Source: Eudromia elegans (Eukaryota; Chordata; Aves; Tinamiformes; Tinamidae). From it: DNA of 64,000 nt. A model generated the notes under the pieces. That model was not told where the DNA came from. It saw only the letters and a list, made by a program, of their open reading frames with translations, and made no database searches. Positions 1 to 13,083 of the stretch are shown in pieces. Made by a program: the position numbers and the translations under genes. Each line of letters opens with the position of its first letter. The stretch's first letter is position 1. Where the stretch lies: NCBI GenBank assembly GCA_003342815.1, contig PTEX01000024.1, positions 5,248,799 through 5,312,798 of the forward strand, read 5' to 3'.

Positions 1-1120
1 ACATAACCTTCCTTTCATTGGGAAATAGGCAAAGTTAAAAGCTCAGACACTTTCCATGTATGCATGTGGACTGTTAGATTCTGGAATTTAGCAGGAGGTT
101 CTTCTGAAGCTGCTTTGACCAAGCTCAAGGTAGTTTGCTCTTTTGATGCACTCGTTTCACAAGCTCACCTTAAAGTCCATCTTTGGTAGACTGGTGTCTC
201 CCTGGAAAGTACTCAGCCTCAGGATGATACCCTAGTTGGAGCTTGCCATGATGAAGCCTTCTAAATTGGAGAAGGGCTTATTAAAGGCTTCTGGTAAGTC
301 TGCTTGGTGCAATAAGCTTCAGGAGCAAGCAGGAACCAACCCACTGACAAATATTCACTGGTGAAAGAGCCTGAGCAGCAGCTGCTGTTGGGAAGAACTG
401 GCTATTAGTGTGCCCTGTAATGCTGGAGTCTGAACAGTCACTTTCTGAGGTGCAAGAATATGAGTGAAATCACATAATTTGGATATATTTAAGGAATATG
501 AAATTCAGGAAAAATGATGCAAATATATGAGTAGCACTGCACCTTTGTGGTTGAGATTATGACTCCCTTGTTAGCTTGGACTGCGGAGCATTCATCATAG
601 CAGCAATTTGTCACAAAAGCAAGGTGAAGTGTAAATCCTGAGGCTTTTAGTTTTGTAGGTATAACAAATTATAGTCAACTCTATGTTTAGTGGAAATGTG
701 GCATTTGTGTTTTCCTGAGGATACTGATGGCCTGGGATACCTCCTTGCTCATGTTGCATTTGCAACTGAGCAAATTCAGTAGGACTTCAAGGGAGGTGAC
801 ATTCCTGTAACTTTTAAGGGGACTGTCGATGTGCAGAGCAAAGCCTTTCAGTGAGAGGTGGGTCACCCTTGTGTCCTGCTTCTGGAGATCTGGTGAGCTG
901 CCGGATAGATTTGTCACCCTGCGCTGGCACCAGGCCATCCAGTTGGGAAGCTGTGAGAGTGGGAGGATACTGTAGGGTAGGATATGTGTGGGTCTGTGGA
1001 TGCTGCCAGGGGAGAAGTGTTGGGTGACAAGTGAGCAACCCACAGAAGCAGAGTTGTGACTTCTACAGAGCTGTTTGTTCAGCAGCTGTGCTTTTAAGTG
1101 TTGTTAATCCAGATAAATAC

Positions 1121-1180
1121 TCTGATCCCATTTAAGTCCACTGCAAAGCTCCTATGCTGACTTTAATGAGACTGGCACTT
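1121..1180 (+). repeat. Relic of an ancient amniote interspersed repeat
   Basis: The segment reads CTGATCCCATTTAAGTCC, then CTGCAAAGCTCC, then TGACTTTAATGAGAC. This resembles, from memory, a very common reptile and bird motif of the form CTGATCC-CATTGAAGTCAATGG-CAAA-CTCCCATTGACTTCAATGGG. The two half-motifs are in the right order and spacing with several substitutions, as expected of an old copy. I cannot assign the family name by eye (an old SINE or the end of an old CR1/L3-type LINE are both possible). Confidence 0.5.
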
Positions 1181-1201
1181 GTTTCACAACAAATTTCGAC
1201 A

Positions 1202-1214
1202 TTTTTTTTTTTTT
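1202..1214. repeat. T13 homopolymer
   Basis: Thirteen consecutive T between CGACA and CCATTTGG. No CR1, SINE or retropseudogene body is visible next to it. Confidence 0.9.
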
Positions 1215-3246
1215 CCATTTGGAGTATATGAAGAGGGACTGGAGAACTGAGAATGTTTTTGAGTTGAAAAGCAGATGCACAAACATCTCTTAAGAGGGCG
1301 AAATGTTCTTGCTCTAAGAAACAGCAGTTATTTCCTCACTTCCCTGTCCCTTGGTTTGTGTGCACCTCAAAGCTTCCCCTCATCCTTCACTAAGAAAAGA
1401 CTACGTGGTGCCCAGCACTGCTCTTGCATCAGCTGCATTCCAGATGTTCTGCGCTCTCCTCATGCCAAGGGAGCCCAAGATCTTGGAAGACTTTTGCTTG
1501 GGGTTCTCACACCTGGTAAGGATTCCTGGCCAGCCGGGTTTGCATTTCCTCAAGCTTTCTAGCCGAGGGTGTGGTGCAGCTCCCCTTTGGATATGCTGCC
1601 TCACAGCGTTTTAAACTCAAATCTGTGCATGTGGGAGCTGTGCCTGGGTCTGCAGGAGCAGCAACCAGTCTGGCAGGCTGCAGCTGGGTGCTGAAGGCAC
1701 CTTTGGCCCAGTTATTCTCATTTTATTAGCTGTATTTGAAGGAGAATGTTAGCTGGACATATTAGAGCTCATTTCTTTCCTTTAGCTTTCGGGCCTGATG
1801 ATAATGCTGGTGGACAGGACTTACAGGTTTTAACTTTTGTGCTGGAGTGACTTTCTAAAAGCTACTTTTTGCTTGAAAAGACAGAAAAAACACCCCAACC
1901 GTAATCCTTCCTATATAATCTCTGTGTAATGTTTTTAAAAAGTTTGGATGAACACTTGCAATAGTTCACCTCTGAAATGCTTCGTTTCTGGAGTGGCTTA
2001 GATCGGGCCCTTTGGGAGAATCCCTCAACGGCCTGAGAGAAGTTTCCCTCTGGTTTATCTCCAACTGTACCAGGTGAACAGTGGTACGTGTGCAGGGAGT
2101 GGGTAGTTAATCTTGTGATTATTGAGATTATTTTGTCGTCATGCATGTTTGGCACGGGACGGGTGGCAAATGTCTTTAAGAAGGGAAGCAGAGGAGTGAA
2201 TGTAGGTGTTGGTAGGGCTTGCCAAGCTGTGCTGTGTTGGGTAGCCTGTCATGGGGACAGGCAGCTCTAAGGGTTGGCCTTTGGCTGAGGTTGGCAGCGG
2301 TTTCAAACTCACTGCTGGGGGTCTTGCCCTGTAGTGTAACAGAGCGAGCAATGGGAGACAAATGCCACTTCCCAAGACACTGCACACTCCCTGCTCCAAA
2401 TCGAGTTAGAGCTGGGCTTGAAAAGATTATGTGTGCACAGAGCAAGAAGCAGCCACTGTCTGATTCACTTTGTTTAATTTTTGATTTAGTGAGGATGAGA
2501 AGGTGGTGACTCAGTGAGCCATGCTAGGATGTAATCTGGAGATATCATTTAAGATGACTAGTCTCTTCTAATATAGTTTGATCTAAATATTAGATTTGCT
2601 TCATAATTGATTTTTTTTTTCTCTACAGAAAGAGCTGCTCATGTCCAAAGTGATGTAGCAATTAAAAGAGGGGAGGGGAGGACAGTGCAGCAGGACTGCG
2701 CTGCTGCGCTCATGAGCTGGATGAGGAGGCCCTTCCTCCTCCCAGAAGGGCTGCTGCAATGGCAGGACGAGCACAGCTGAGCACGTGTGGCTTGTTCACA
2801 GAGCCCGCTCCTCGGCTGGCTTCCCTTAAAGATGAACAAAAACCCCACACTGTTAATTAACTGGATTGATGCAGCGGGCGTCCCTGGGGGACGGCGGGAC
2901 AGCTTGTGCATCTCGAACAGTTCTCGCTCTCTCGACGTCCCAAATTTCTGGGAGCTTGTGTGTGCTTGAAGCCTGCATCACTGAAGTGATAAGTGCAGAA
3001 ATTGCCATTCCTGCTACTATTATAGTGTGTGCATATGCACATATATTTTTCTGTTCAGGATTTCCTGGTTAAACATGCTGCTCCATAGGTTTTGGGTGAA
3101 TTTATGATGCCAAATTTGTGTCATGCAAGGAGAAGCTGTACTGTCATTACTAGAACTGTGATGCTTACTGGCTCTAGGACAGTAGACTTGCATATCGCAC
3201 CATGTGGGCTATTTTATCTAGACCCGCATGTGGTGTCTGGATTAAA

Positions 3247-3273
3247 AAACGGCCAGGGGAAGCGTGGCCGTTT
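3247..3273. repeat. 9-bp inverted repeat in a CpG-rich patch
   Basis: AAACGGCCA (3,247-3,255) and TGGCCGTTT (3,265-3,273) are perfect reverse complements around a 9-nt loop, GGGGAAGCG. The stem begins the CpG-rich patch that runs to about 3,444. Confidence 0.9.
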
Positions 3274-3444
3274 GCTGACTATGGGGTGGCCGGGGATGCA
3301 CGGTGCTGGTGGCGAGCGGAGGGTCTGTCCCCTGCCGGCTGCAGGGACGGCAGCCGCTGCGGTGTCACTCACAGCTGCACGGTGGAACCCGTGCTGGCGC
3401 GTGTGCTGCTGCTGGGTGCTGAGCACGCGGCTGCTCACCAGCCG
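3247..3444. promoter_or_regulatory. Small CpG-rich patch (candidate CpG island)
   Basis: About 18 CpG dinucleotides fall in about 200 bp, in sequence close to two-thirds G+C by eye. My rough hand count gives an observed/expected CpG ratio above 0.6, so it narrowly meets the usual island criteria. Flanks are AT-rich and CpG-poor. Such patches can mark a promoter, an orphan island or a GC-biased old insertion. No first exon with a clear start codon and splice donor is recognisable beside it, and overlapping open frames here on both strands are the normal result of high G+C. Confidence 0.35.
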
Positions 3445-4695
3445 GGGAGCCCCATGAATGAGGCCTGGTGCTGCTGGGCGTGGTGCAGCAGGAGGAAAAT
3501 GGGTGATCATTGGGGTTGCGCTTGGTTGAGAAGGACAAAGTTTTAACAGGGCTTTAGTTGGCAGCAGCTCTGGGGGTGGAAGGGGCTCATGTTGATCCGT
3601 GCTGTCTGGCCACACTCCTTTCTTCCTGCCTGAAAGGCAACAGCGTCTCCACTGGGAGCAGCAGAAGTGGCAGCAGGGCTGTCTGTCTCGCTGAACACAC
3701 AATCAAAAACGTGGTGGAGCAGTTCAGCCTAACTGGCAGCATCACCTAGTGATCACGCTGTCTCCCTCCGTACGTCACCCGCTTCCGTACCTGGCTGGGA
3801 GCACGGCATGGCCGCGGAGCATCCCAGCCCGTGGAGGATGCAAAGGGGGGTTACCACCATGGGCTCAATCAGTCCCCTGCAGACAGAGCCTCCCCTTGGA
3901 CGGAGCCTCCCTGGAGCTCATCAGCCCTGAGCTCTGTTTTCTGATGTGCTGAAGAGAGGGAAGTTAGATGGTTACCACAAGTTTAATAAAATAATTAATG
4001 GTGTATTAGGCCAAGGGCCCTGAGGGTGAACAGCTCGTGACAATAATAGCGAGGAGCAGCTATTTCTGCCTGGATATCTTGAGCAAGTTGTGTAATGGTT
4101 GGGTTGTTATAGCATTACCACCATGCCGTGCTTGAAAATTTCCATCTCCAAACTGTGCAAATAACCTTATTGTATTCCAATTTTTCTTTAACATCTAAAA
4201 GATCTTTCTAAATATCCAAGGGGGATACGTGTTTGCTAAGATGAGCAGCAAGGTAAATCTGTCCTTTCTGTTTTGGCATGCATGCAAAGTTGGACTGATT
4301 TTCATGATAAGTTCAAATTTTGACAAAACTAGTGTTGTGTTATGTTGCTGGTGAAAGTTTTCAATGCCACAGTCTCAATCATTCTATACTTTTCCTAGCC
4401 TACTGCAGTTTAAAATAGTTGGAATGGGCAATGTTGGTGTGAAGGATGATACTCTCCAGGATTTTTGACATAATGACACAGACTGCCTTTATTCTAATGT
4501 TTTGTCTTTCTACTATATTAGTACTAAAATTAAATATCCTAAATGTGTTAAAACTTAGGAAGTTTTCATCTGTATGTGACGTAGGAGCTCCATAACACAT
4601 GGATGTGACTCGTGTGCAGAGTGCTGAAGGCACCTGAGCATCGCCCCCATCACTGGCTGCCATTCGGCCACTTTGGCTGCTCGATTAGGTCAAGA

Positions 4696-4746
4696 ACCCA
4701 TTGGAGTAAACAGACTCCTGTTGATTTCAGCAGTGTTTTAATCTCA
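4696..4746 (+). repeat. Second relic of the same ancient repeat type
   Basis: ACCCATTGGAGTAAACAG is followed by ACTCCTGTTGATTTCAGCAGTG and TTTTAATC. This can be laid over the pattern CCCATTGAAGTCAATGG, ACTCCCATTGACTTCAATGGG, TTTGGATC with moderate divergence. It lies inside a 185-codon minus-strand open frame (4,650-5,207), which argues that the frame is not a gene. The match is from memory and by eye, so the family is left unnamed. Confidence 0.4.
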
Positions 4747-4886
4747 TCCTGATGTACTTTTTCTTTCCTGTAACTTTCTTCCTTTTTCTTTCTGATCTCA
4801 TTCGAGGCCAGCTTTGTACTAGGAAGGAGGTGAGTGAGCCACAGTAGCTGGTTAAGCTGGTGCTTATGGGGAATTGCAGGGAGGAG

Positions 4887-4905
4887 GATCCAGTGAAACT
4901 GGATC
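4887..4905. repeat. 8-bp inverted repeat
   Basis: GATCCAGT and ACTGGATC pair perfectly around the loop GAA. No associated gene is visible. Confidence 0.8.
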
Positions 4906-7900
4906 TGAGATGGTGCTGCCTGGAGCAGCTGAAAGGGGTTTCTTAATTTCTTAATTTCCTGCCTGTTGTAGCTGAGGAAAACCGGGTGCTGAGGCATTCC
5001 TGATACTACCAGGTCCTGCCAGTCTAGCAGCTGGCAGAGCAGCTTTTGGGCTGTGATCCCCTGCAAAAAAAACCTTGCAAGGTAGGATATAAATATAAGA
5101 TGAATCTTCTCACCAGCATGTTTTCCTAGCGAGAGCTTCAGGAGGTGACAGGAGAGCCACAGCGGAGGCAGACAAGTGATGGGATAGATTTTGCAAAGCC
5201 CTAGCAAGAAAGCGGCATTCCCTAAACACTCCCCTTCAAGCAGGAAAGTGCATTTGGTTAAGCGATACAGCAGGCTGTCGCTTTGCGTGTCTGCTTCCTC
5301 AGAGGTCAGCAGGCATATCTGTGTGGTTTTAAGTAATGCTAAGAGTTGCCTTAGCAGTTTAGGCTTCTGTTGATTACAGTAGGTTGTTTTAAATTGGAAG
5401 AATGTGCATGGATTTCACACCAGGCTACATCTTCTCCAACTGCTTAGATAATGGTTTGTTTTGGTAGTATCAGGAATCATGTCCCATTCTGTGAATCCCT
5501 TTGTCACTGTGGAATGCCTGAGTCTTGAAGAATATAGTTTTATTACATTTAACAGAAAAAATTGCTGGTGATTTGGGACCTTCTCACGCTAACTCAAGCT
5601 TTTGGCTTGAGAGCACAGGGTGTTTTGGTGGTGGTGTGTGTTTTTTAAGAGTTCATCTTTCAGTGTTTTTCAAAGTATGAACAGATACCTCCCTTCCCTG
5701 CTACTGTAGGAATGTGTGCACAGGAAGCGTGCAAATCCGGTAGCAAGGCGCTCGGGTTCGGAGTGATGTCTTGGTTTCTGGAAGGTCTTGCCCGCAGGCG
5801 GTCAAAGCCACGGTCTAAACCTTCTATCTACCCTTTTCACAACAGGTGCCGTTTGACAGCTCGCTGCTAATATACGTGGGATGTACAGATGTGAAATGTA
5901 TATTCTCAAACATGCAAACACACATCCCAGTAAAACTGACTAAATAAAACAGTTGCTGCTCAGTGCCTTCAAGGTCATGTCTATGTAACAACATTCAGCT
6001 ATAGCTGCTTGTGTTTGTACTTTCTGTGGATCTCTATTGAATTGTTAAAATTCATACAGGAAAATAAGTAAAAAGAGTAGAGCTACAAGAAGGCCTTTTG
6101 ACCTTTTCATTGCATTAGGTGTAAAAATCATGGCTAGAAATAACAGGGGAGAATGCTTTATGGTGTGATAGCTATAATTATTCCCTATGTGTTACTATTT
6201 AATTAGTAAATCCCCTGCTGTCAGGCCTGTAACTGCATCGACGGCCCTGCTGCTGCTCTGTGGACAGGTGGTTAATAACCTCGGGGGGGTTTGCACTGGC
6301 TTTGTGCTCATTTAAGCTTCCCTAAAAGCAGAGCTGGTGCAGTCTGCTTCGAGCACGTTGGTCTGCAAGTCTTGAGGGGCAACATGCTCTTCTGCTCGTA
6401 ACCTCTGAAGGACAAGAGGTGGTTAGATCTGGTGTCGCGTCCACGTTGGTATCTGTGCAGTGTGGGGCTGATTTCATGTAGGGTAACAGATACTGGTTGT
6501 GCCTCTGTGGAAGGAGAAAGGCCTCTTGGGTGATGAGCAGGTCTGTTTTCTGCCTAGGACACAACTTTGTAGCCCAGTAGGCAAAGGAGAAGGAGCTGCT
6601 GAGATCTGCTTTCTTCTGTAGTAGTGGGGAGCATAACTGAATTCAGCCAATTAGTGATAATTCTTTAAAAGCTTTTCTGTTTATAAAAGCCTAGATGACA
6701 CTGCTTTCAATGAGATGATATCAAATGAATGATTTTATGCACCTAGGTGTCAATCCTTAGATTTTCTCCTTGGCAAGTATTTATGTGTTTGAAGCCAAAT
6801 TATGTTGCTCCTACCTCCTTTAGGGAGAGCAGGTTCAGGATGACTGATGGAAGCGCTCACAGAGCAAAGACCTAATCAGCGTGACTGTAATCCACATATT
6901 GAATTGAGTACCTACAGCCATATCTACTCTAGGGGAACACTGAAGATGGGCTGCCAAATGTCACAGTGGAAGGAAAATACTAAAATGTGCTTTGGGAAGT
7001 CACACAAATGGTTATTAACAGAACTGAAATAGAAATAGCCTTGCATGCAGCTCAAATAAATAAGAGCTTAACTTCCCACTTCCCTGTTTAGGCCAGCCTG
7101 ATGACTTCTGTGGCAAGGCTCGGGTATGTGCCAGTTGCCAAGAAATCAGAATCTTGCTTAAGGTTCATTTATCTAGTCCCTTCTTTTATAATTATGTGTT
7201 AAGCATGATGAGTTGATAGAGATCATAATTCTTAAGTGGTGTCTGAATGCAATAGTGGGGAGATGGTCCTTGCCCTGCAAAGATAAATTGAAATAGGACA
7301 GCTAAGAAAATAGGGAGAGAAAAGCAGCAGAAGACAAGGCCAAGCACGCTGATCCGGGCTGCAGCAAGCCTGTGGGCTGTTAGAGGTGAAGATCCACAGC
7401 CGTGGAGGGAGCTGCCTAGCTGCAGCCTGCGGGGAGGGGACCGGCTCGTGCATCCTCTGTGCCCAGCTTGCTCCCCGGTATGAGCTGCAGGGAACCTCTG
7501 CCCTGACGCAGGGCACAAGGGTTTATGTCTGTGCCCTGTCTCAGCCTGGTGCCTGATCCGCTGAATTGCACTTTGAGCTGTATCCACTGGACAGCTCCTG
7601 CCAGCCTTTCGAGTGCTTTTGTTGTTTAAGGCACTCCGATATCATTACTTGATTGAAAATAGGCTGGTTAAATGTGCATGTTTATATGCCATGTGAAACC
7701 ACTCTTCCTTGCAAAAACTAAGTAACTTGTGAGAAAATATTTTGCCTTTTTTTTTAGCTGTGATGAATATATTGCTTCATTTTGTTCAACTGAGATATGA
7801 AACTCAGCGAGCTTTCAAAGACTGAAATAACTGGCAATCACATACATGCTTTTAATCTCCTTTCTTTTTTATAAACCTTTGAAAAAAAACTCCCTGAAGA

Positions 7901-8010
7901 GATGTTTTGCTCCTTTAAACATTTTCAAGACACTTGCCACGTAACCTCTGTGGAAGATCAGTGGTGTTTGAGTGCTAGCACCTACTTGCCTTGGAAGGCT
8001 ATTGCCAAAG

Positions 8011-8046
8011 AGCAATAGGGTTAACCAGAGCAATAGGGTTAACCAG
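8011..8046. repeat. 18-bp tandem duplication
   Basis: The unit AGCAATAGGGTTAACCAG occurs twice, head to tail and without mismatch, at 8,011-8,028 and 8,029-8,046, followed by the start of a third unit (AGCC). The unit contains GGGTTAACC, a 9-nt near-palindrome with a GTTAAC core. Perfect identity points to a recent slippage or local duplication. Confidence 0.95.
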
Positions 8047-11000
8047 AGCCCAAAGACAGGGTTACTTCTGTGGCTGTTGCGTGACACTGGTAGAGTGGTT
8101 TGTGTCTCAGAGCATAAGGGGCAAACTTGTTTATTTGCCAAAAATGAGAAGGCTAAGAGTGAAGCAAGAGAATTTAAATGAAAATCCTGTTACTGTTCTA
8201 TGATCTTCTTTGTGATAGTGTTATTCTCATAATGAAGTTGGATCACGATGTGTGTCCACTGCTGAAGGTGGAAGCAAAGGAGATCTGATTAAAAAGGCAT
8301 AGCAGGCACGGTGCGGATGTACATATTTAACACTGAACAACCTATCCCATTTCCTCAGCTTAATCCGAAAAAGGAATATGCTTAATAATGAATAGCCCAA
8401 CTGCCCAGGCAAACAGTCCCCCACAAACAGTGGTGTTTGATTTGTCTGGGGCTCTGAATTTTTAATGGAAACCCAAGTCAATCTTGAACGTGGAACATGC
8501 TGCCTGAGGACTTGTATGGGAGTGATATTCTTCACTGAGTTTCATACTTCTGTGCTATGAATACCTCATGATTAAGTCACTTTGTATCTTGCCATACAAG
8601 ACTGTAAGAGTATAAATTATTCAAGTTTAGTGGGTGTTAAGAGACTGCCGCATCGGTCCTGCTCTGAATATAGAAACTGGGAGGCTTATTCAGCAAAGAA
8701 AGATTTGAAACTGCAATTTGCAATTTTAAGAAATCTCATTTTCTGAAGAACGAGAGGGTGTGAGTCAAAACGTAAGTGAATGAGCATGTGGTTTTCGGCG
8801 AAGAGGCTGCTTGTTTGCTGCAGCTCCGTGTTACTAGTGCTAAGGACCTAGTGCTAAAAGAGGGTGTTGGGTTTCCCTTCAAGTTCTTCAACTGTTTTTG
8901 TCTAAAGTGTGTTCATAGCTGTTGAATTCCTAGTGAGCAGATCCTGCCATCTCTCCTCTGTGTTGTCCTCTTGTCAAGGACCTGCCCTAACACTTAGACA
9001 TGACTGTGCTGGTGTAGAGAAGTCCAGTGCAATGATTACATGGGAGAGGGCATCAGAGTTGAATCAAGAGGCAATTTTACCAATTAAATTCCTATTTCAT
9101 ATGTGTGGTGAAGCAAGAACTGTCTGATAACAGCAGGTACCAAAGATAAACTTGTTAAAACACAGTGCTGCTTGCTAAAGAGTTTAACTTAAAGCAAGAG
9201 AAATGCATCAGAGGAACGTCCGGGATGCTCATGGATCATGTGGCACCAGAGCTTTGGAAGCTCATGGAGTTGGATGTGTGGGAAGCTGCTAGTTCCCAGG
9301 CATCCAGTTTGCCCTTCTCCTGCCTTTCTGCTATGTGGGCATTCTTTCAATGAGGAAAACTTCAGAATACTTCATTTTCTTCTACTTGATTTCCAGTGTT
9401 ATGAGAACTGCTGTGTAGAACAGAGCTTTCCTCATGCTTTCCTCACAATTCCTCTCTTCTGCAGTGCATTTGTATGGCTGCTGTTGGGCCCATTAAGGGT
9501 TAAGTGTCCATGAACTTACTATTTTTAGTGTGAGACTAGCTGGTCTTCTGAGCTGCTCCCCCTGGCTGCTTTCAAAGCTGGGCATCACACCTATTGGGTT
9601 CACACTCCTCCAAATCAGGTGTCACAGGAGCTCGGGTGCTGCTGCTCACATGCTGCGTCCACCCCTGCCTGCCCCAGCTTTCTCCTGGGGCAGAACCCTT
9701 GGGTGGGGAAGGCTCTAGCCTTGCCTGGCCCTCAAGGAGTTAAATCTATCCTAAATGTGAACAATAAACTGGTTTTGTTTCTTTGCCCAGGTGATGACAG
9801 CAGGTATGTTTGTCCACACATTCCTTTTTAGCTCCCCTTTTTTTGAGCACAGCGTTTAAGTTAGAAAGGAGAACTGATATGTTGGTGATCACATTCAATG
9901 CTCATGCTTTTGAGCAGTAGCTTGGATTGCCCCTGTTAGTTATTTGCAGGTCCCCTTGGTTAAGGGAAGTGCTCAAGTCCTTCCCATCCCCTTCGCTCAG
10001 GGCTGAATATGGGCAGAGGCTGCTGTGCCCGCGTGGCTGGGAACTAGCGACCTGCTGCCCTGGCCCTGTTAAATCCCTGCAGATCCACAGAGGTGTGAAT
10101 TCAAGTGCAGTTCCTGCCTGTGGTTTTGGGACACGTACAAGAGTATGGGACACATACATGTGCACGTGTCTGCATGCTTTACTTATGCATTTCAGGACTC
10201 CTTTTTCTGAGAATTTAGCACCTAATTATAGAGTGGTTTTGAATTACCCATTGCCTTTTTAAAGAATTTATTTGATGCTGCCCTCCTTATGGATTGGAGA
10301 TCCCATCCTTGCACCTCGGTGTTCAGAACCATCTTTATGTTGCTGAGATAGGAGTATTTTGGGGTTGTCTTTCATAGAGTCTTTTTTTTTGCTGGTTGCT
10401 GTGGAAGATGGTTGTATTATGCTGGTATTTTTCCTAATAAACACTTTGAGTAAAAGCATCATGTGGCAGACATCTACCAGTTGACAGAGACACTGTTTAC
10501 AAGTAAAAAGTTATTTGTTGACATGGTAATTTTGCAGGATAATCTATACTGCACCCACAAAGGGCTGCAAATGATTGTAAATGTATAGATAGAAGAAAAA
10601 TGGAAAGTATGTGTTGCCCTGGGGTTCCATTAGAAACCAGTTATTTGATATTCAAAGCTAAATTAAAATGTGTATTGTTTTAGGAGGTCTGCAGCAAGGA
10701 TGCAGGAAGATGATTGTAGAGAGGCTGGGTCTTGCTCTATTAGCTTTGACTGCAAGAGCAGGGGGAGGGATTAGGAAATCATTGTCCTTAATGCTTGATA
10801 TTTATGCAAGAAATATGTTTTATGTCTTTTTGCATGGATTTTTTTGTTTGTTTCAAACAACCTTAAAATGGATGGATTTTCTTGTTACTTTCTTCCTCGT
10901 TGCCTTTCGGTCCCTGCAGAGCGTCTGCACGTTGGCTACACGTGGTGCTCTCATTTTGGAAGCCTGTAGTGCCTGTCTCCTGCAGACATCTCGCTCTGAT

Positions 11001-13083
11001 TCTACATAGTGGATTGCCTTGTTTCTCAGCGTGGAAAGTCTTGCCCTTCCTTGGTCATTGAACGTCTGCCGAGCAGGAGGCCTTGGAAAAGGTTTGACTG
11101 GAAACACAGTGCTGGGACATGAGTAGCAATACTTCAGGCTCACCTTTAGAGCCATGTTCTCTTTGGCTAAGGTTTCTTGTGGTGTGTAGGGCTGGATAAT
11201 CCAGCACAGGGTAACTTTTCACCCACCAGTGTTCATGCTCCCTTCTCTGTAGGGTTATAATATAGTGCTTGCTAGTTTTGACCTGAGCTTTTGCTTTTAT
11301 TGCATTAGTGCTAGATGATACTCGTGCAGAACAGGTATGCTCAGGCTTCTGTAGAGGATTTTCTGTCTACTACGAGGCAATTTAAGCAAATGACTCTTTC
11401 CCAAGAACAGGGCTGAAATTTGGCAAGTAACGGGAGCAGTCTGACGTGGCATCAAGTGTTCTTGTATCCAGGGCTTCCTGCTAATGGAATGACCTCTACT
11501 GAAGAGCTTGGCCCATGTGTTCAATGGGTTAGATAATAAAAAAGGTTAAAACTCGGATTTATTGAGATTAGAGTGTAGTTAATTTTGATGACACCATGTC
11601 TGTAAACATATGTTTTAATTATAGAACACTTGATCACAGATGGTATCTTCTTTACACTTAATTCAATTACCCAGTAATAAACACATACCTCCTATTTTCA
11701 CTCATTTGGAAGCAGGTAGACATAAAATAGTTTCCGGGAGAGATATGATGAGTGATCTGATGAAAATCAATAGCATTTTGTTTGAGGGTACAATTAAGTG
11801 ACATGCTTAAACCCTGAGATTTTGAAGCTTTTGGCACAGGTAACAGGTGGTTGTTTTTTTAGTAATGAAATCTCTCTCCCTTCCTTATGTGCTTTGACTT
11901 ACAGATCAGATAAACGGTACAAATCCTGTGTGAGAGATCTCTTACCCAGCCAGGATTTTACTCGCACTTTAGATTTCTAGTGCCCCTCGGCTATAGATTT
12001 CCCTAGAAATTAATTGCTCAAAAAATTAAGCAGTTGACTAATAGCTTCTGATGAGAAGCAATGTAGAACAGGGTATGATTTACAGGGCTCTGGGTTTCTT
12101 TCAAGTTCTGTGTGGGACTAACTTTGGGAGAAATGGAGTACTTTGAAGGGAATCATAAAGGAAGTAAAGATGGTAAAAGCTGATAGTTTACACCTATGAT
12201 TTTTTTTACAAAAATGAGATTTATATAGCAATTGGACAGAATTACACCATGCTGTGCAAAATCATACCTTCTACCCATGTACCAGAAACTCATGAGAGTT
12301 AACTCAGTTTGGTATTCAGTCTGCAGTGCTGGAAATTCTTAAAAGCTCATGTGGCTTTCTCCTGATGTGATTAATTGGTTAGAAAAATAATAGCTTAACA
12401 GCTTTTCTGCTGTGGGAGAGCTACGGCATATTTTCCTTATTTTATTTAGTAAATTCCTTAACCTTTGTTATTTATCTGTTGCTGAATGTAATGTTTAAGA
12501 ATGGTAGCTTTGCTTTTACAAGCTATGTTAATTTGTCATTCTGTTAATGCATGGAAGCATATTAACTACTAGCATGTTTACAGTGGGTATATATATTTTA
12601 ATATATTTGCAGCTCAAATTCTTTTATTTCTAATATGTCCTGAGCTGCTTTCTGAAGTTTTACTGACTCTCTGTGCTATAGGCAAAGTGAAGAAACACAT
12701 GCCTCTATTTTTAACCTGCTGCAGCATACTGCAAAATTGCCCTCGTGTAGCAGTTAGACCAATGGTCATTACTGTAAAATTTGCATTTAATGTTGCTTGC
12801 TCTGTTTAGAAAAAGGAAAAGATTGTAACTCTTTGATTTTTAACAATTTCTCAGATTCTCTATATTGAGACTAATTATAATCTGACACTTCATCTTTTTT
12901 TTTCCAGTCCATAAATGTATGAAATCTTTCAGTTTATGATGAAGATATACATTTCCTTGCAGTTTTCCAAAGATCATCCTACAGTTCTCTGGGTCTTAAG
13001 CTTTTTAATTCTTCAGCTACTTTCTGAAGAACGTGAGCTAGCAAATACCTTTAAAGAAGCAGGCGATCACATTGAAGGCAGGA

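Larger units (their letters stand above)
1..3240. other. Noncoding stretch
   Basis: No gene is recognised. It holds the ancient repeat relic at 1,121-1,180, a T13 run, and a strong-looking splice acceptor (ten T, then CTCTACAG) ending at 2,628. The best frame after that acceptor runs about 50 codons to a stop but matches nothing I know. A consensus donor GTAAGT at 294 has no convincing exon before it. Confidence 0.65.
3445..13083. other. Noncoding stretch
   Basis: Mostly AT-rich sequence with no recognisable gene. The longest open frame (minus strand, 4,650-5,207) overlaps an old repeat relic and looks random. A 113-codon + frame at 10,668-11,009 has hydrophobic segments but no known domain, and its frame is not supported by splice sites. 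Contents worth noting are the second ancient relic and the 18-bp tandem duplication at 8,011. From 12,000 to 13,050 the sequence is very AT-rich and empty of long frames. Confidence 0.65.

Noticed and set aside
2611..2780. Strong splice acceptor (T10 then CTCTACAG) followed by a roughly 50-codon frame ending in a stop
   Set aside because: The peptide is unrecognised and has no nearby polyadenylation context or partner exon. T-runs ending in CAG are common in AT-rich introns.
4650..5207. 185-codon minus-strand open frame
   Set aside because: It overlaps an apparent ancient repeat relic, has no recognisable domain, and is about as long as chance allows in this much sequence.
10668..11009. 113-codon + frame with hydrophobic segments
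   Set aside because: The hydrophobic character follows from T-rich DNA, and no family motif or splice support is seen.
12891..12965. Acceptor-like TTTTTTTTTCCAG at 12,895-12,907
   Set aside because: All three frames hit stops quickly and no donor follows, so it is not a coding exon.
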